Below, one piece after another: positions 8,690 through 16,860 of a stretch of 42,700 bases of DNA. Position numbers and translations under genes: made by a program. How positions within the stretch are numbered: position 1 is the stretch's first letter; every line of letters starts with the position of its first letter. The stretch comes from JBMOLL01 sp049325415 (lineage in GTDB: Bacteria; Bacteroidota; Bacteroidia; Bacteroidales; GCA-2748055), in the NCBI GenBank assembly GCA_049325415.1, contig JBMOLL010000107.1:1-42700 (forward strand). Direction: 5' to 3'. The notes below the pieces were generated by a model. It saw only the letters and a list, made by a program, of their open reading frames with translations, did no database searches and had not been told where the DNA came from.

Positions 8690-9126
8690 CCTGTTATCCT
8701 TATTACCGGGTGTTCTGTAATGGCCCGCTTTGCCAAAAACACCTTGCGGGTGAGGACCGGGATACGGTATTATTATCCTTTAAGCCACATCTTTTTCACG
8801 GCTTATGCCGGACCTGAACTGGCAGTAAACCTGGGCTATGCCTATGATCTGTTATCAAGTATCTCGGGTACTCCCGTGGTAAGCCCCGATGTATCGGGGA
8901 ACCGCTATCCCGGCATAACATCCGGGGTTGAATGCTACGCCGGAGTAATGCTTCCGCTCTTTTCCGGTTAAAACTCACTCTTGAAGGAGGCATTTCCTAT
9001 AACGCATTGACCTTTTCTGAGGAAAAAGCCCTGGAAGAAAGGTATCAGTTCGGCACCGTAAAGAGAACGATCTGCCAGGCCAGGTTTGTTCTGAGTTATC
9101 AGATCAATCATTACACATTGAAATAA
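8690..9126 (+). pseudogene. Frameshifted remnant of a third family-B barrel
   Basis: Two overlapping frames join into a single barrel-like C-terminus. The first (to about 8971) reads LRVRTGIRYYYPLSHIFFTAY and continues AGPELAVNLGYAYDLL. The second (from about 8960 to 9126) reads LKLTLEGGISYNALTFSEE and continues to FVLSYQIN. The join matches the last 140 or so residues of the B2 protein just upstream (SVGFRYKTQ..., AYAGIVLDIN). Restoring one T to the T4 run at 8960-8963 reunites the frames as LPLFFRLKLTLEGG. The signal peptide, N-terminal domain and cysteine core are missing. I read it as the decayed tail of a tandem duplicate. A sequencing slip could explain the frameshift but not the missing N-terminus. 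Confidence 0.72.
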
Positions 9127-9180
9127 TGTGCATATAATCAAAGAATTAAATAAAAATGGAAATTCAAAGGTTAAAATAAT

Positions 9181-9215
9181 TATAAAAATAGTTGTATTAC
9201 TATAAAAATAGTAAT
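9181..9215. promoter_or_regulatory. Likely BlaI-type operator: perfect inverted repeat upstream of blaI
   Basis: ATTACTAT (9196-9203), spacer AAAA, then ATAGTAAT (9208-9215) form a perfect 8-base inverted repeat that ends 11 bases before the ATG at 9227. The element TATAAAAATAGT is also directly repeated at 9181-9192 and 9201-9212, 20 bases apart. BlaI/MecI regulators bind dyad sites overlapping their own promoter, so autorepression is the natural reading. Confidence 0.65.
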
Positions 9216-9226
9216 AGCTTTACCAT

Positions 9227-9610
9227 ATGAAAGAACTGACAAAGGCAGAAGAACAGGTAATGCATTTTCTATGGGAGATGAAGAAGGGATTTCTCAAAGA
9301 TCTCGTTGAAGCGTTTCCCGATCCGCGTCCGGCTTATACCACCGTATCCACGGTGATCCGGGTGCTGGTGAAAAAGAAGTTCATAGGATACAATACCTAT
9401 GGAAAGGTCCACGAATACTATCCGCTGATCAGCCGGCAGGAATATTTCAGGCACCATGTAAAGTCGATCGTCAGTAACCATTTCGACGGTTCGATGGTGA
9501 ACTTTGCCTCCTTCTTTACGGGAGACAGGGACCTGGATCTTTCCGAACTGGAGGAGATGCGCACATTGATCGACCGGAAAATCGAGCAACTTAAAAAAGA
9601 GCAGCCATGA
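9227..9610 (+). CDS. BlaI/MecI/CopY-family transcriptional repressor
   Basis: A 127-residue winged-helix repressor. The start MKELTKAEEQVMHFLWEMKKG matches the family's helix 1, and AYTTVSTVIRVLVKKKFIGY is the recognition helix and start of the wing. HEYYPLISRQEYF then leads into a C-terminal dimerisation helix (about 75-127). In this family a partner M56 membrane protease triggers repressor cleavage or inactivation. Here the partner gene overlaps the stop codon by four bases (ATGA), so the two are translationally coupled. The inverted repeat at 9196-9215 is the likely binding site. No beta-lactamase or PBP2a gene is nearby, so the regulated targets are unknown. Confidence 0.93.
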   Translation: MKELTKAEEQVMHFLWEMKKGFLKDLVEAFPDPRPAYTTVSTVIRVLVKKKFIGYNTYGKVHEYYPLISRQEYFRHHVKSIVSNHFDGSMVNFASFFTGDRDLDLSELEEMRTLIDRKIEQLKKEQP

Positions 9611-10947
9611 GCACGGTCATTATTTATCTGTTGAAGGCAGCCCTGACCGTCATGATGGTCTGGATCATTTATTCGCTGATATTCAGCAGGCTGACATTTT
9701 TCCGTTTCAACCGTTTCTTTTTGCTCGGCGGGCTGGTCTTTTCTTTCCTCGTTCCGTTAATTCCGCTTTCATCCCCGGGGATTGAAGTGGTGGTTCCGGC
9801 ATTTGATGAAGGATTTTTTACCGGGGCTCCGGATCAACCGGCTTCTCAAGCGGTTTCGGAAAACCAGGGGCAACCGGCGTTCTGGCTGGATGCCGCATTA
9901 TTCATCTGGTTGGTGCCGGTCTTGCTTTACCTGGTCCGTGCTGCATTTCAGTTTTTCCGATTAAGGCAGATGTCGCAAAGAGGACAGGTTCTCCGGCGTG
10001 GTCGTTTGCGCCTGGTGATCCTCGGTGAACTTCCCTCTGCTTTTACTTTTTTCAGGTCGGTTTATATCGATCGTTATACCTACCGTAACCGATTGATGCC
10101 GGTGATCCGGCATGAATGGGTTCATGCCCGTGAGGGCCACTCTCTGGATCTGTTATTCATGGAAACAGCCTGTGCATTATTGTGGTTCAATCCCTTTGTC
10201 TTTCTTCTGCGAAGGGCCGTACGGGAAAACCTCGAGTATCTTGCCGATGAACGGTCTTCCCGGGGCACCCCATCCCTGATCGGGTACCTGGAAGTGCTTC
10301 AGGGTGAGCTTCTCAGGAGTCATTCCCTGGCCTTCGCCAGCTATTTCAATCGTTCCACATTAAAAAAGCGAATCATGATGTTAACAAATAAAAGATCCGA
10401 TCGCAGGCTCCGCTGGAGTTATCTGCTTGTATTACCTCTCCTGGCCCTCGTACTGATGGCATTTCATAAATCGGCTTCCGGTTTGCCGTTAAGCGGTGAG
10501 CCTTCCGGAAAGACCCTGCTGGTACTGCAGACCCAGGGTGTGGATAAAGGATTGCCTCACGTATTTCCGCTGGGAAGCGAATATCGCAACGCCATTACCT
10601 GGAACTACGGGGTAAAGGCCAAAAACCCTGTTACCGGTGTCGTAACCGAGCATGGCGGGGTGGATATCAAAGCTCCGGAAGGTACGCCTGTGTATGCCAC
10701 GGCCGACGGAGAGGTCAGTAAAGTGACTGAAAACAGCGACTGGGGCAAACTGCTGGTCATAAAGCATAAAGACGGTTATATGACCTGGTATGCTCACCTG
10801 AGTGATATTTCAGTCAGTGAAGGTGCTGTGGTGAAAGCCGGCGAAAAAGTGGCCAGCGTGGGCTCCACAGGCAAATCAACTGGTCCCCACCTTCATTATG
10901 AAGTGAGGTTAAAAGGGGAAAGAGTTGATCCGAACCAGTATTACTGA
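9607..10947 (+). CDS. M56 (BlaR1-like) membrane metalloprotease fused to an M23 peptidoglycan endopeptidase
   Basis: A 446-residue fusion. Residues 1-290 form an M56 domain with membrane helices near 5-25, 35-53, 92-112 and 270-287. The zinc motif HEWVH is at 169-173 and ENLEYLADE (208-215) supplies the third ligand region. After a short linker, residues about 325-446 are an M23/LytM domain. It carries HGGVD (349-353), AHL (396-398) and HLHYE (428-432), so all its zinc ligands are present. M56 proteins sense envelope signals and relieve BlaI repression; M23 enzymes cut peptide cross-links. The M23 domain follows the last helix and should be periplasmic, in place of the penicillin-binding sensor of BlaR1. 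M56-M23 fusions are known in Bacteroidota. A bidirectional terminator follows. Confidence 0.93.
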   Translation: MSTVIIYLLKAALTVMMVWIIYSLIFSRLTFFRFNRFFLLGGLVFSFLVPLIPLSSPGIEVVVPAFDEGFFTGAPDQPASQAVSENQGQPAFWLDAALFIWLVPVLLYLVRAAFQFFRLRQMSQRGQVLRRGRLRLVILGELPSAFTFFRSVYIDRYTYRNRLMPVIRHEWVHAREGHSLDLLFMETACALLWFNPFVFLLRRAVRENLEYLADERSSRGTPSLIGYLEVLQGELLRSHSLAFASYFNRSTLKKRIMMLTNKRSDRRLRWSYLLVLPLLALVLMAFHKSASGLPLSGEPSGKTLLVLQTQGVDKGLPHVFPLGSEYRNAITWNYGVKAKNPVTGVVTEHGGVDIKAPEGTPVYATADGEVSKVTENSDWGKLLVIKHKDGYMTWYAHLSDISVSEGAVVKAGEKVASVGSTGKSTGPHLHYEVRLKGERVDPNQYY

Positions 10948-10963
10948 TATAAGTCGTAAAAAT

Positions 10964-10990
10964 AAGGCCGGCAGTAGAGCTGCCGGCCTT
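10964..10990. terminator. Bidirectional intrinsic terminator
   Basis: AAGGCCGGCAG (10964-10974), loop TAGAG, then CTGCCGGCCTT (10980-10990) form a perfect 11-bp stem. T-rich sequence follows on the plus strand (TATTTT), and the minus strand runs into TATTTTTACG. It sits between the convergent M56-M23 and lpdA genes and can serve both. Confidence 0.88.
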
Positions 10991-11013
10991 TATTTTCTGT
11001 TCTTCGGGAACAC

Positions 11014-12405
11014 TCAGATATGGATCACTTCGCCATAGGCTGCAGCGGCTGCCTCCATGATGGCTTCCGACATGGTCGGATGGGGATGGATAGCCTTGAT
11101 CAGTTCCTGCCCGGTGGTCTCCAGTTTTTTCGCAACGACCAGTTCGGCGACCATCTCGGTCACATTGGCGCCAATCATGTGTGCGCCAAGCAGTTCGCCG
11201 TATTTTGCATCAAAAACAAGTTTCACGAATCCGTCCTTGGCTCCGGCTGCTGCTGCTTTCCCGGATGCCGTGTAGGGAAATTTACCTACCTTCACCTCGT
11301 ACCCGGCTTCCCGGGCGGCTTTTTCGGTGAGTCCGACCGATGACACCTCCGGGGAGGTATAGGTACATCCCGGAATATTTTTATAATCGACCGGCTGCGG
11401 GTGATGCCCGGCAATTTTTTCCACGCAGGTTATTCCTTCCGCCGAAGCCACATGGGCCAGTGCGGGGGTGGCAATGATATCTCCGATGGCATAAACGCCT
11501 TTGACGTTCGTACGATAGTACTCATCGACCTTAATCCGACCCTTTTCCACAACAATGCCCAGTTCCTCCAGCCCGATATTTTCAATGTTCGGCGCAATAC
11601 CGACCGCAGAAAGCACAATCTCTGCTTCCTGAACTTCCTCTCCTTTGGGCGTTTTTATCGTTACCTTACAAAGTTTTCCTGTGGTATCAACTTTTTCAAC
11701 GGTGGAGTTGGTCAGGATCTTCATCCCCATCTTCTTAAAGGAGCGTTCCAGCTGTTTGGAAACTTCTTCATCCTCCAGAGGTACTACGTTGGGAAGGAAC
11801 TCCACCAGGGTGACATCGGTGCCCATCGAGCAATAGAAATTCGCAAACTCACTTCCGATGGCCCCCGAGCCTACTACGATCATCGAGGCCGGAAGTTTCG
11901 GAAGGGTCATGGCCTGCCGGTAACCGATCACTTTTTTACCGTCCTGCTTCAGGTTGGGCAGTTCTCTTGAACGTGCGCCCGTGGCAAGGATAATATGTGA
12001 AGCTTCCACAACTGTGTTTTTTCCTTCCGCATCGGTCACGCTTACCATGCCGGCTGATTTTAGTTTACCCGTTCCCCTGATCACATCGATCTTGTTCTTT
12101 TTGAACAGGAACTCAATACCCTTGCTCATGCCTTCGGCCACACCACGGCTGCGTGCGATGACTTTTCCGAAATCGGGATGTGCTTCGCCTGTGAGAGTGA
12201 TCCCGTAATCGGCGGCGTGTTTCATGTAATCGTATACCTGGGCACTTTTCAGGAGCGATTTGGTAGGGATGCAACCCCAGTTCAGGCAGATGCCGCCGAG
12301 CGATTCTCTTTCCACTACCGCAGTTTTCAGGCCAAGTTGGGAGGCGCGGATCGCTGCTACATATCCTCCGGGACCGCTGCCGATGACAATAAGGTCGTAT
12401 TTCAT
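11014..12405 (-). CDS. lpdA: Dihydrolipoyl dehydrogenase (E3)
   Basis: Reoxidises dihydrolipoamide in 2-oxoacid dehydrogenase and glycine cleavage complexes, passing electrons through FAD to NAD+. The protein is 463 residues, normal for the family. It has the FAD-binding GSGPGGYVAA (9-18), the redox disulfide CLNWGC (C40/C45), the NAD-binding GSGAIGSEFA, the second FAD motif GVYAIGDI, and the C-terminal catalytic pair HPHPTMSE (about H442 and E447). All key residues are intact. No E1, E2 or glycine-cleavage gene is adjacent, so the complex it serves cannot be told from context. A TTTG and a TATAATTA 20 bases apart lie in the upstream gap and may be its promoter. Confidence 0.97.
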   Translation of the reverse strand: MKYDLIVIGSGPGGYVAAIRASQLGLKTAVVERESLGGICLNWGCIPTKSLLKSAQVYDYMKHAADYGITLTGEAHPDFGKVIARSRGVAEGMSKGIEFLFKKNKIDVIRGTGKLKSAGMVSVTDAEGKNTVVEASHIILATGARSRELPNLKQDGKKVIGYRQAMTLPKLPASMIVVGSGAIGSEFANFYCSMGTDVTLVEFLPNVVPLEDEEVSKQLERSFKKMGMKILTNSTVEKVDTTGKLCKVTIKTPKGEEVQEAEIVLSAVGIAPNIENIGLEELGIVVEKGRIKVDEYYRTNVKGVYAIGDIIATPALAHVASAEGITCVEKIAGHHPQPVDYKNIPGCTYTSPEVSSVGLTEKAAREAGYEVKVGKFPYTASGKAAAAGAKDGFVKLVFDAKYGELLGAHMIGANVTEMVAELVVAKKLETTGQELIKAIHPHPTMSEAIMEAAAAAYGEVIHI

Positions 12406-12496
12406 AATTGTATGAAGTTAATTATAGAATTCGTCTGTATAACAACCAAACTGAAAAGGGGTTTACCAAAGAATAAAAAAAACCGGAAATTCCTGA

Positions 12497-15235
12497 TCAT
12501 TTCCTTTCCAACAGCTCAAGCAACTGCTTATATTTTTCTTCCAGTTCACTGATCCTGGCGACCTCCGATCTGAGCTCCTCGTTTTCCTTCCGGAGCTCAT
12601 CTATTTCAGCTTGTTGTTCCTGAATCGCCTTGTTCATTACAGGGATGAGTTCCATCTGGGAAATCTGGTATATGCCCTCCTGCTCATTATAGGATACCAT
12701 ACGGGGATAAACTTCTTGTACTTCCTGGGCAATATAACCTGTACGGCTTATGCCCGGAGAATCATTATATTCAAAATCGACGATACGCAACCTGGAAAGG
12801 ATGTCAAGTCCCGACATGGCTGTACTTTCAATGTTGTGTTTTAGCCGGGCATCCGAACTGCTTACCAGTTGGACGCTGGCATTGCCGACAATGGCCAGTC
12901 CGCCCTTAAATGTTCCGGCTCCGTTATAGAAAGCGATCATATAATTGGTGCCGCTTCCATCATCAGCTCCGGCCTGTATGCTTAATCCGCCGTATGATGA
13001 GCTGTTGTAATCCTTAATGATCCGTGCAGCAAAAAGATTGGTGGAGTTATCGTAGACATCGAGCTTATAACTCGGTGTTGCTATGCCGATTCCCGTGTTT
13101 CCGTTAGCGAGGATAGACATTCTTTCCAGAGAAGTGGTATAAAAACGGATATCAGCTGCTTCCTGGGCATAAAGGCTGAGATCGCCGGTACCCCTGTGGT
13201 GTATTCTGGATTCGGAATTGGCTCCGGAACTGTATCGGATCAGCCTGAGTGAATAATCGGTGTAGGTATCGTCTCCGTGAAGATCGATAAAGGCATATCT
13301 GTCTCCGCTGCCCAGAAGATTCAGTTCCAAAGCGGTTGAGGAAGTGGAGAGTCCGCCCCTGAGTATCATGGATCCGTTCACATCAAGCATTTGTTGAGGA
13401 GTGGAGGTGTTGATCCCGGTATATCCGTTTTGAAGTACTGTAACAGCATTGTTCGGAACCGAATAGGTTCCGTTCCCTACAACAAACAGTGGGTCAGTTC
13501 CTGTCCACGAGGTTGACGTTCCACTGATTATGTTATACCTCCCGAGTACAAAGGACTGGTATGCCTGGGCTGTAGTATGATTCCCTGATGATGTTGCATA
13601 ATCACCTGAAGCATTGGTACGATAGCCAATAGCCAGCGACCTGTAACCAGATGCTGTATTGGCTACACCCATGGCGACTGAGCCCCCATTGGTTGCCTGG
13701 CAGCCAAAGCCCAGAGCCATTGAGGCAGAACCGGATGCGGTATTGTTCCTCATAACGGGCATAACCTGCGGAGGATCCGTATAATTCCCTCGGTTCCCGA
13801 TGGAAATGGAACTACTTCCTGATGCCACGCAACGGGAGCCAATGGCATAACTGTCGTTTTCCCCGCTGGAGTACGCGCTCATTCCAATAGCAAAGTTACC
13901 TGTTCCATTTTCTGTTTTAGCACCACGTCCGATGGCAAAGGAATAATTTCCTGATGCCGTGGTATAATCTCCTGTTGGCATATAATATTCATCCAGGCCT
14001 CTCGATCCTATGGCAAAACATCCGTCACCATTGGCAACAGCATGGTCTCCGAATGTATATGAACCGGTTCCAAACGACTGGGCCATATTGCCCATGGCGT
14101 AGGACTTTTCACCGAAGGCGATGGCGGAGTCACCAATAGCAGTGGAATAAATCCCCCTGCCTGTTGCCCTGAATCCCATGGCCTGTGAAAAGTTACCTAT
14201 GGCTCGCGATTCAAATCCCGTGGCAAAGGCATTGGTACCCACACTGTCCGGACTTTCAACCAGTACCCGTCCTGCCATGAAGGCTTCTTTCTTGGGGTAC
14301 CATAATACCCTGGCTTCACTATTTATTATATCGGCACTTTCGGCAGCGGAGATATTAAAATAACTGACGGAATCGCCTTTATTGGAATTTTTATATCCGC
14401 CAACCGCAAATCCGCTTTTAACGCCTTTTACCTCAGACTCATCAATGTAAACCCTGACTTTTTCGGGTGATACATCCAGCAGATCGTATCCGGCACCTTT
14501 TGTATTGCGTGAATATCCCCCTACCGCAAATCCGCCTTTGACACCCTTCAGGGCAGGATCATCAGGAATAAAAAACTTTACGCTGTCTGTCGACAGTTTC
14601 ATGATTTCCCATGGTTCACCTTTGCTGTTCCTCTGATAGCCCCCGACTGCAAAACCGCTTTTGGTACCCTTTCCCGGTTCTTCTGAAAGAACATTTATTC
14701 GGACACCCTCGTTATAGACGCCTAACATCACGATACCATCTTTATTTCGTATCTCGAAAATCGGATCGTCATCACTGGCATTGGAATTACTCTGAAGTAA
14801 AACACTATGGTTGGCAGGGTCGAACTGCAGGTAGGGTACCTGCTGTGCATACAATGCATAGGGGACAGCCATCATTTTTGAAGTGCCCAGGGGGATGTAG
14901 GATGAACCTCCGTTCTGGTCGATCTCAGTCTTGAGGTAATAGGTTGATTCTCCCCAGGTGATATCTGAAAGACTGCCTGAAAGCACCGTGCCTGCACCAA
15001 TTTCGATTGAAAGAAGGCCGAGCGGACTGGTCCGTATATCATGAAATTCTGAATAGATGACCTGACCGTTTTCACTGTTTTTCAAAATACTGATCCTGAC
15101 AGAGATGTCGCGGTCAGTAATGGGATTCCCATCAGCAAAGCGCAGGATCGCCTGGTAATTGAAGGAAGGCGGGTTTTGTGCATGAAGAGACAGGCTGAGG
15201 GCAGAAATAAGTACACTCCATAAAAACTTTTTCAT
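12497..15235 (-). CDS. Secreted fibre/adhesin-like protein with YadA-type head repeats and S74 chaperone domain
   Basis: A 912-residue secreted protein. The start at 15235 is placed at a clear signal peptide (MKKFLW...SLHAQ). Residues 21-130 are a beta domain (NYQAILR, VRISIL, GQVIYSE). Residues about 190-285 hold three repeats centred on SGFAVGGY or GGFAVGGY, about 40 residues apart. Residues about 335-570 are YadA-like head repeats of the type SxAxG and SxAIG (NAFATG, AIGNFSQAMG, YSTAIGDSAIAFG). Then come GYTGINTSTPQQMLDVNG and GIGIATPSYKLDV, as in tail-fibre proteins. The end (about 792-912) is an S74 intramolecular chaperone, beginning SSDARLKHNI with the Ser-Asp cleavage site and ending in a coiled coil. 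S74 domains assemble trimers and often cut themselves off. A trimeric surface fibre is inferred; no translocator domain is visible. Confidence 0.87.
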   Translation of the reverse strand: MKKFLWSVLISALSLSLHAQNPPSFNYQAILRFADGNPITDRDISVRISILKNSENGQVIYSEFHDIRTSPLGLLSIEIGAGTVLSGSLSDITWGESTYYLKTEIDQNGGSSYIPLGTSKMMAVPYALYAQQVPYLQFDPANHSVLLQSNSNASDDDPIFEIRNKDGIVMLGVYNEGVRINVLSEEPGKGTKSGFAVGGYQRNSKGEPWEIMKLSTDSVKFFIPDDPALKGVKGGFAVGGYSRNTKGAGYDLLDVSPEKVRVYIDESEVKGVKSGFAVGGYKNSNKGDSVSYFNISAAESADIINSEARVLWYPKKEAFMAGRVLVESPDSVGTNAFATGFESRAIGNFSQAMGFRATGRGIYSTAIGDSAIAFGEKSYAMGNMAQSFGTGSYTFGDHAVANGDGCFAIGSRGLDEYYMPTGDYTTASGNYSFAIGRGAKTENGTGNFAIGMSAYSSGENDSYAIGSRCVASGSSSISIGNRGNYTDPPQVMPVMRNNTASGSASMALGFGCQATNGGSVAMGVANTASGYRSLAIGYRTNASGDYATSSGNHTTAQAYQSFVLGRYNIISGTSTSWTGTDPLFVVGNGTYSVPNNAVTVLQNGYTGINTSTPQQMLDVNGSMILRGGLSTSSTALELNLLGSGDRYAFIDLHGDDTYTDYSLRLIRYSSGANSESRIHHRGTGDLSLYAQEAADIRFYTTSLERMSILANGNTGIGIATPSYKLDVYDNSTNLFAARIIKDYNSSSYGGLSIQAGADDGSGTNYMIAFYNGAGTFKGGLAIVGNASVQLVSSSDARLKHNIESTAMSGLDILSRLRIVDFEYNDSPGISRTGYIAQEVQEVYPRMVSYNEQEGIYQISQMELIPVMNKAIQEQQAEIDELRKENEELRSEVARISELEEKYKQLLELLERK

Positions 15236-15419
15236 GGCAGTCAGTTTAGTTCCAGGTTGTTTAGTTACGGGCACAAATTACAGGTGAGCAGACAGGTCGG
15301 GGTGCTCCTCCAGGGCCCGGGCCGATAAAAGTAGTCAGTGGCTTTGTTATTTCCAAATTTTAATGCCTTCATTTGTAGCTGGTTCTGAAGATAATAGTTG
15401 GAAACAGGTCTTAAAACAG

Positions 15420-15451
15420 AAATCCCCTCATCCAGGAAGGAGAGGGGATTT
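15420..15451. terminator. Hairpin downstream of the serpin gene
   Basis: AAATCCCCTC (15420-15429) and GAGGGGATTT (15442-15451) pair perfectly over 10 bases with a 12-base loop. It lies about 25 bases past the serpin stop on the minus strand and upstream of the adhesin gene. The T tract on the minus side is interrupted (TTTCTGTTTTA), so termination may be partial. Confidence 0.6.
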
Positions 15452-15476
15452 GCTCTTTTTAACGGGAATTTCCGCC

Positions 15477-16697
15477 TTATTTTTCGTAAGCTGGCTGCGT
15501 GACTTTTCCTGCAAAAACGATGGCAGAACTGCTGTTTTCCCGGATGGCGAAGAAGAAGGGCCGGTTGAATTCCAGAACAATGGTCTCATCACCTCCGACC
15601 GAGGTGGTTTCGAACACCACCGCTGTTACAGCAGCAGCTTCGGTGCCTTCCTCGTTCACATCGATATAGGTCTTGTGAATGACATCGGAGATCAGAAGTG
15701 GAATGGAGCTGATACCGCTGAAGTCGGCCATATCCGTAAAGGCAATGCCCAGTCCCATCGCCTGAAGATCTTCAGCCAGTGAACGGTCGTAATCGAATTT
15801 AAACTTCGGCAGGGAAACCTGTACCCTGGGTGCGGAACTCAGCGCTGCCGTCCATTCGGTCCAGTTCTCACCGTTCAGTTCTCCCAGAAACGCACTCAGA
15901 GAGCTGTTATAGGCGGGAAGGAAAAGCAGCATACTGAATTTTTCATCCTTGTACGGCAGTTCAACGGCTGAAAATTCATCCGTCATCGCATATTTGAAAT
16001 TGCTTTCGGTAAGCATCATTTCCACATCGGCGTATTTGCTGCCGTCTTCATTGTAAAAGGCTTTGGTCTGAGTTTCATCCTTATCAAACTCCACCTGCCA
16101 TACGCAATTGAAATACAGGGCATTGATCAGGATCATCCGGGTGGCGGGATCGAGCTGGTCGACTATTTCTGTAATCTTTTTATGCGTCTTGTCGCTGACC
16201 CAGTTGTTGATTTTCTCAATGGCATCGGCGGCCATGAAATCCTGTTCAATTACCTCGGCACCGTAATAGGTAGTATTGAGATCGATGAAGCCCTGGATGA
16301 CAGGGAATCCTTCCTGGTACCATACCGAATTCGCAATCTCGAGCAGGTTTCCGCTGCTGTTGGTGGTAAGCACCTCGATGAGTTCCTTCGTGATATTATT
16401 CACCTCTTCACGCGTGAGCCCCACATAATCGAAAAGCTCTTCAAAGGCCCTTTTCGTGGAATCCTCGGCCCCGTTATAGGCCATGCCCAGGGCAAGACTT
16501 ACAGAGGTCGGGGAGATCATCACATTGGGATCATCCTCATTGAGCAATACCTGCTTCAGCAGTGCCAATCCGAAGTTGTTGTTGGTCTCAACGACCACGG
16601 CCGACTTTTTATTATAGTCGAATACCGGGTCATTCTCTTTGATGTTGCATCCTGAAAAGAGCAGGATCATGGTAATTATCGGAATGAACTTTTTCAT
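15477..16697 (-). CDS. Serpin-family protease inhibitor, predicted lipoprotein
   Basis: A 406-residue serpin. The signal peptide ends in a lipobox, LLFSGC, so C17 should be lipidated and the inhibitor membrane-anchored. The ATG at 16697 is chosen because it starts this signal peptide. Family features include NVMISPTSVSLALGMAYNGA, LINALYFNCVWQVEFDK, and the hinge EEGTEAAAVTA (349-359), which fits the inhibitory consensus with small residues. Counting from the hinge, P1-P1' is Thr365-Ser366, followed by SVGG. A small P1 suggests elastase-like targets, which is inference. The end FNRPFFFAIRENSSSAIVFAGKV is also typical. Serpins are sporadic in bacteria and probably guard against host or predator proteases. 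The gene is divergent from the sigma factor operon. Confidence 0.95.
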   Translation of the reverse strand: MKKFIPIITMILLFSGCNIKENDPVFDYNKKSAVVVETNNNFGLALLKQVLLNEDDPNVMISPTSVSLALGMAYNGAEDSTKRAFEELFDYVGLTREEVNNITKELIEVLTTNSSGNLLEIANSVWYQEGFPVIQGFIDLNTTYYGAEVIEQDFMAADAIEKINNWVSDKTHKKITEIVDQLDPATRMILINALYFNCVWQVEFDKDETQTKAFYNEDGSKYADVEMMLTESNFKYAMTDEFSAVELPYKDEKFSMLLFLPAYNSSLSAFLGELNGENWTEWTAALSSAPRVQVSLPKFKFDYDRSLAEDLQAMGLGIAFTDMADFSGISSIPLLISDVIHKTYIDVNEEGTEAAAVTAVVFETTSVGGDETIVLEFNRPFFFAIRENSSSAIVFAGKVTQPAYEK

Positions 16698-16831
16698 AGT
16701 TATGATTTTTATGCAAGATGGGAGAGAGAGAAAAATGGTTGCGCGAAGCTCCGACGCAACCCCAGGTGGTTCTTTTGCATCTATAAGCAAAAGTAAAAAA
16801 AAGTATTGGTGCAGCATCCTGCCAATTTGCT

Positions 16832-16860
16832 TAATTTTATGTCGAGGGAGGAAAACCGGA
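16832..16860 (+). promoter_or_regulatory. Candidate promoter and ribosome-binding site for the ECF sigma gene
   Basis: TAATTTTA (16832-16839) is one base off the TAnnTTTG -7 element, with a TTGG 22 bases upstream (16806-16809). It is followed by a purine-rich GAGGGAGGAAAA stretch, unusually Shine-Dalgarno-like for this window, ending a few bases before the TTG at 16861. Together they support that non-ATG start. Confidence 0.45.

Noticed and set aside
9227..10947. Beta-lactam resistance operon (blaI-blaR1)
   Set aside because: The M56 protein has an M23 domain instead of a penicillin-binding sensor, and no beta-lactamase or PBP gene is present.
12497..15235. Prophage tail fibre
   Set aside because: The S74 and tail-fibre motifs suggest it, but there is a signal peptide and no phage structural, lysis or integrase genes in the window.
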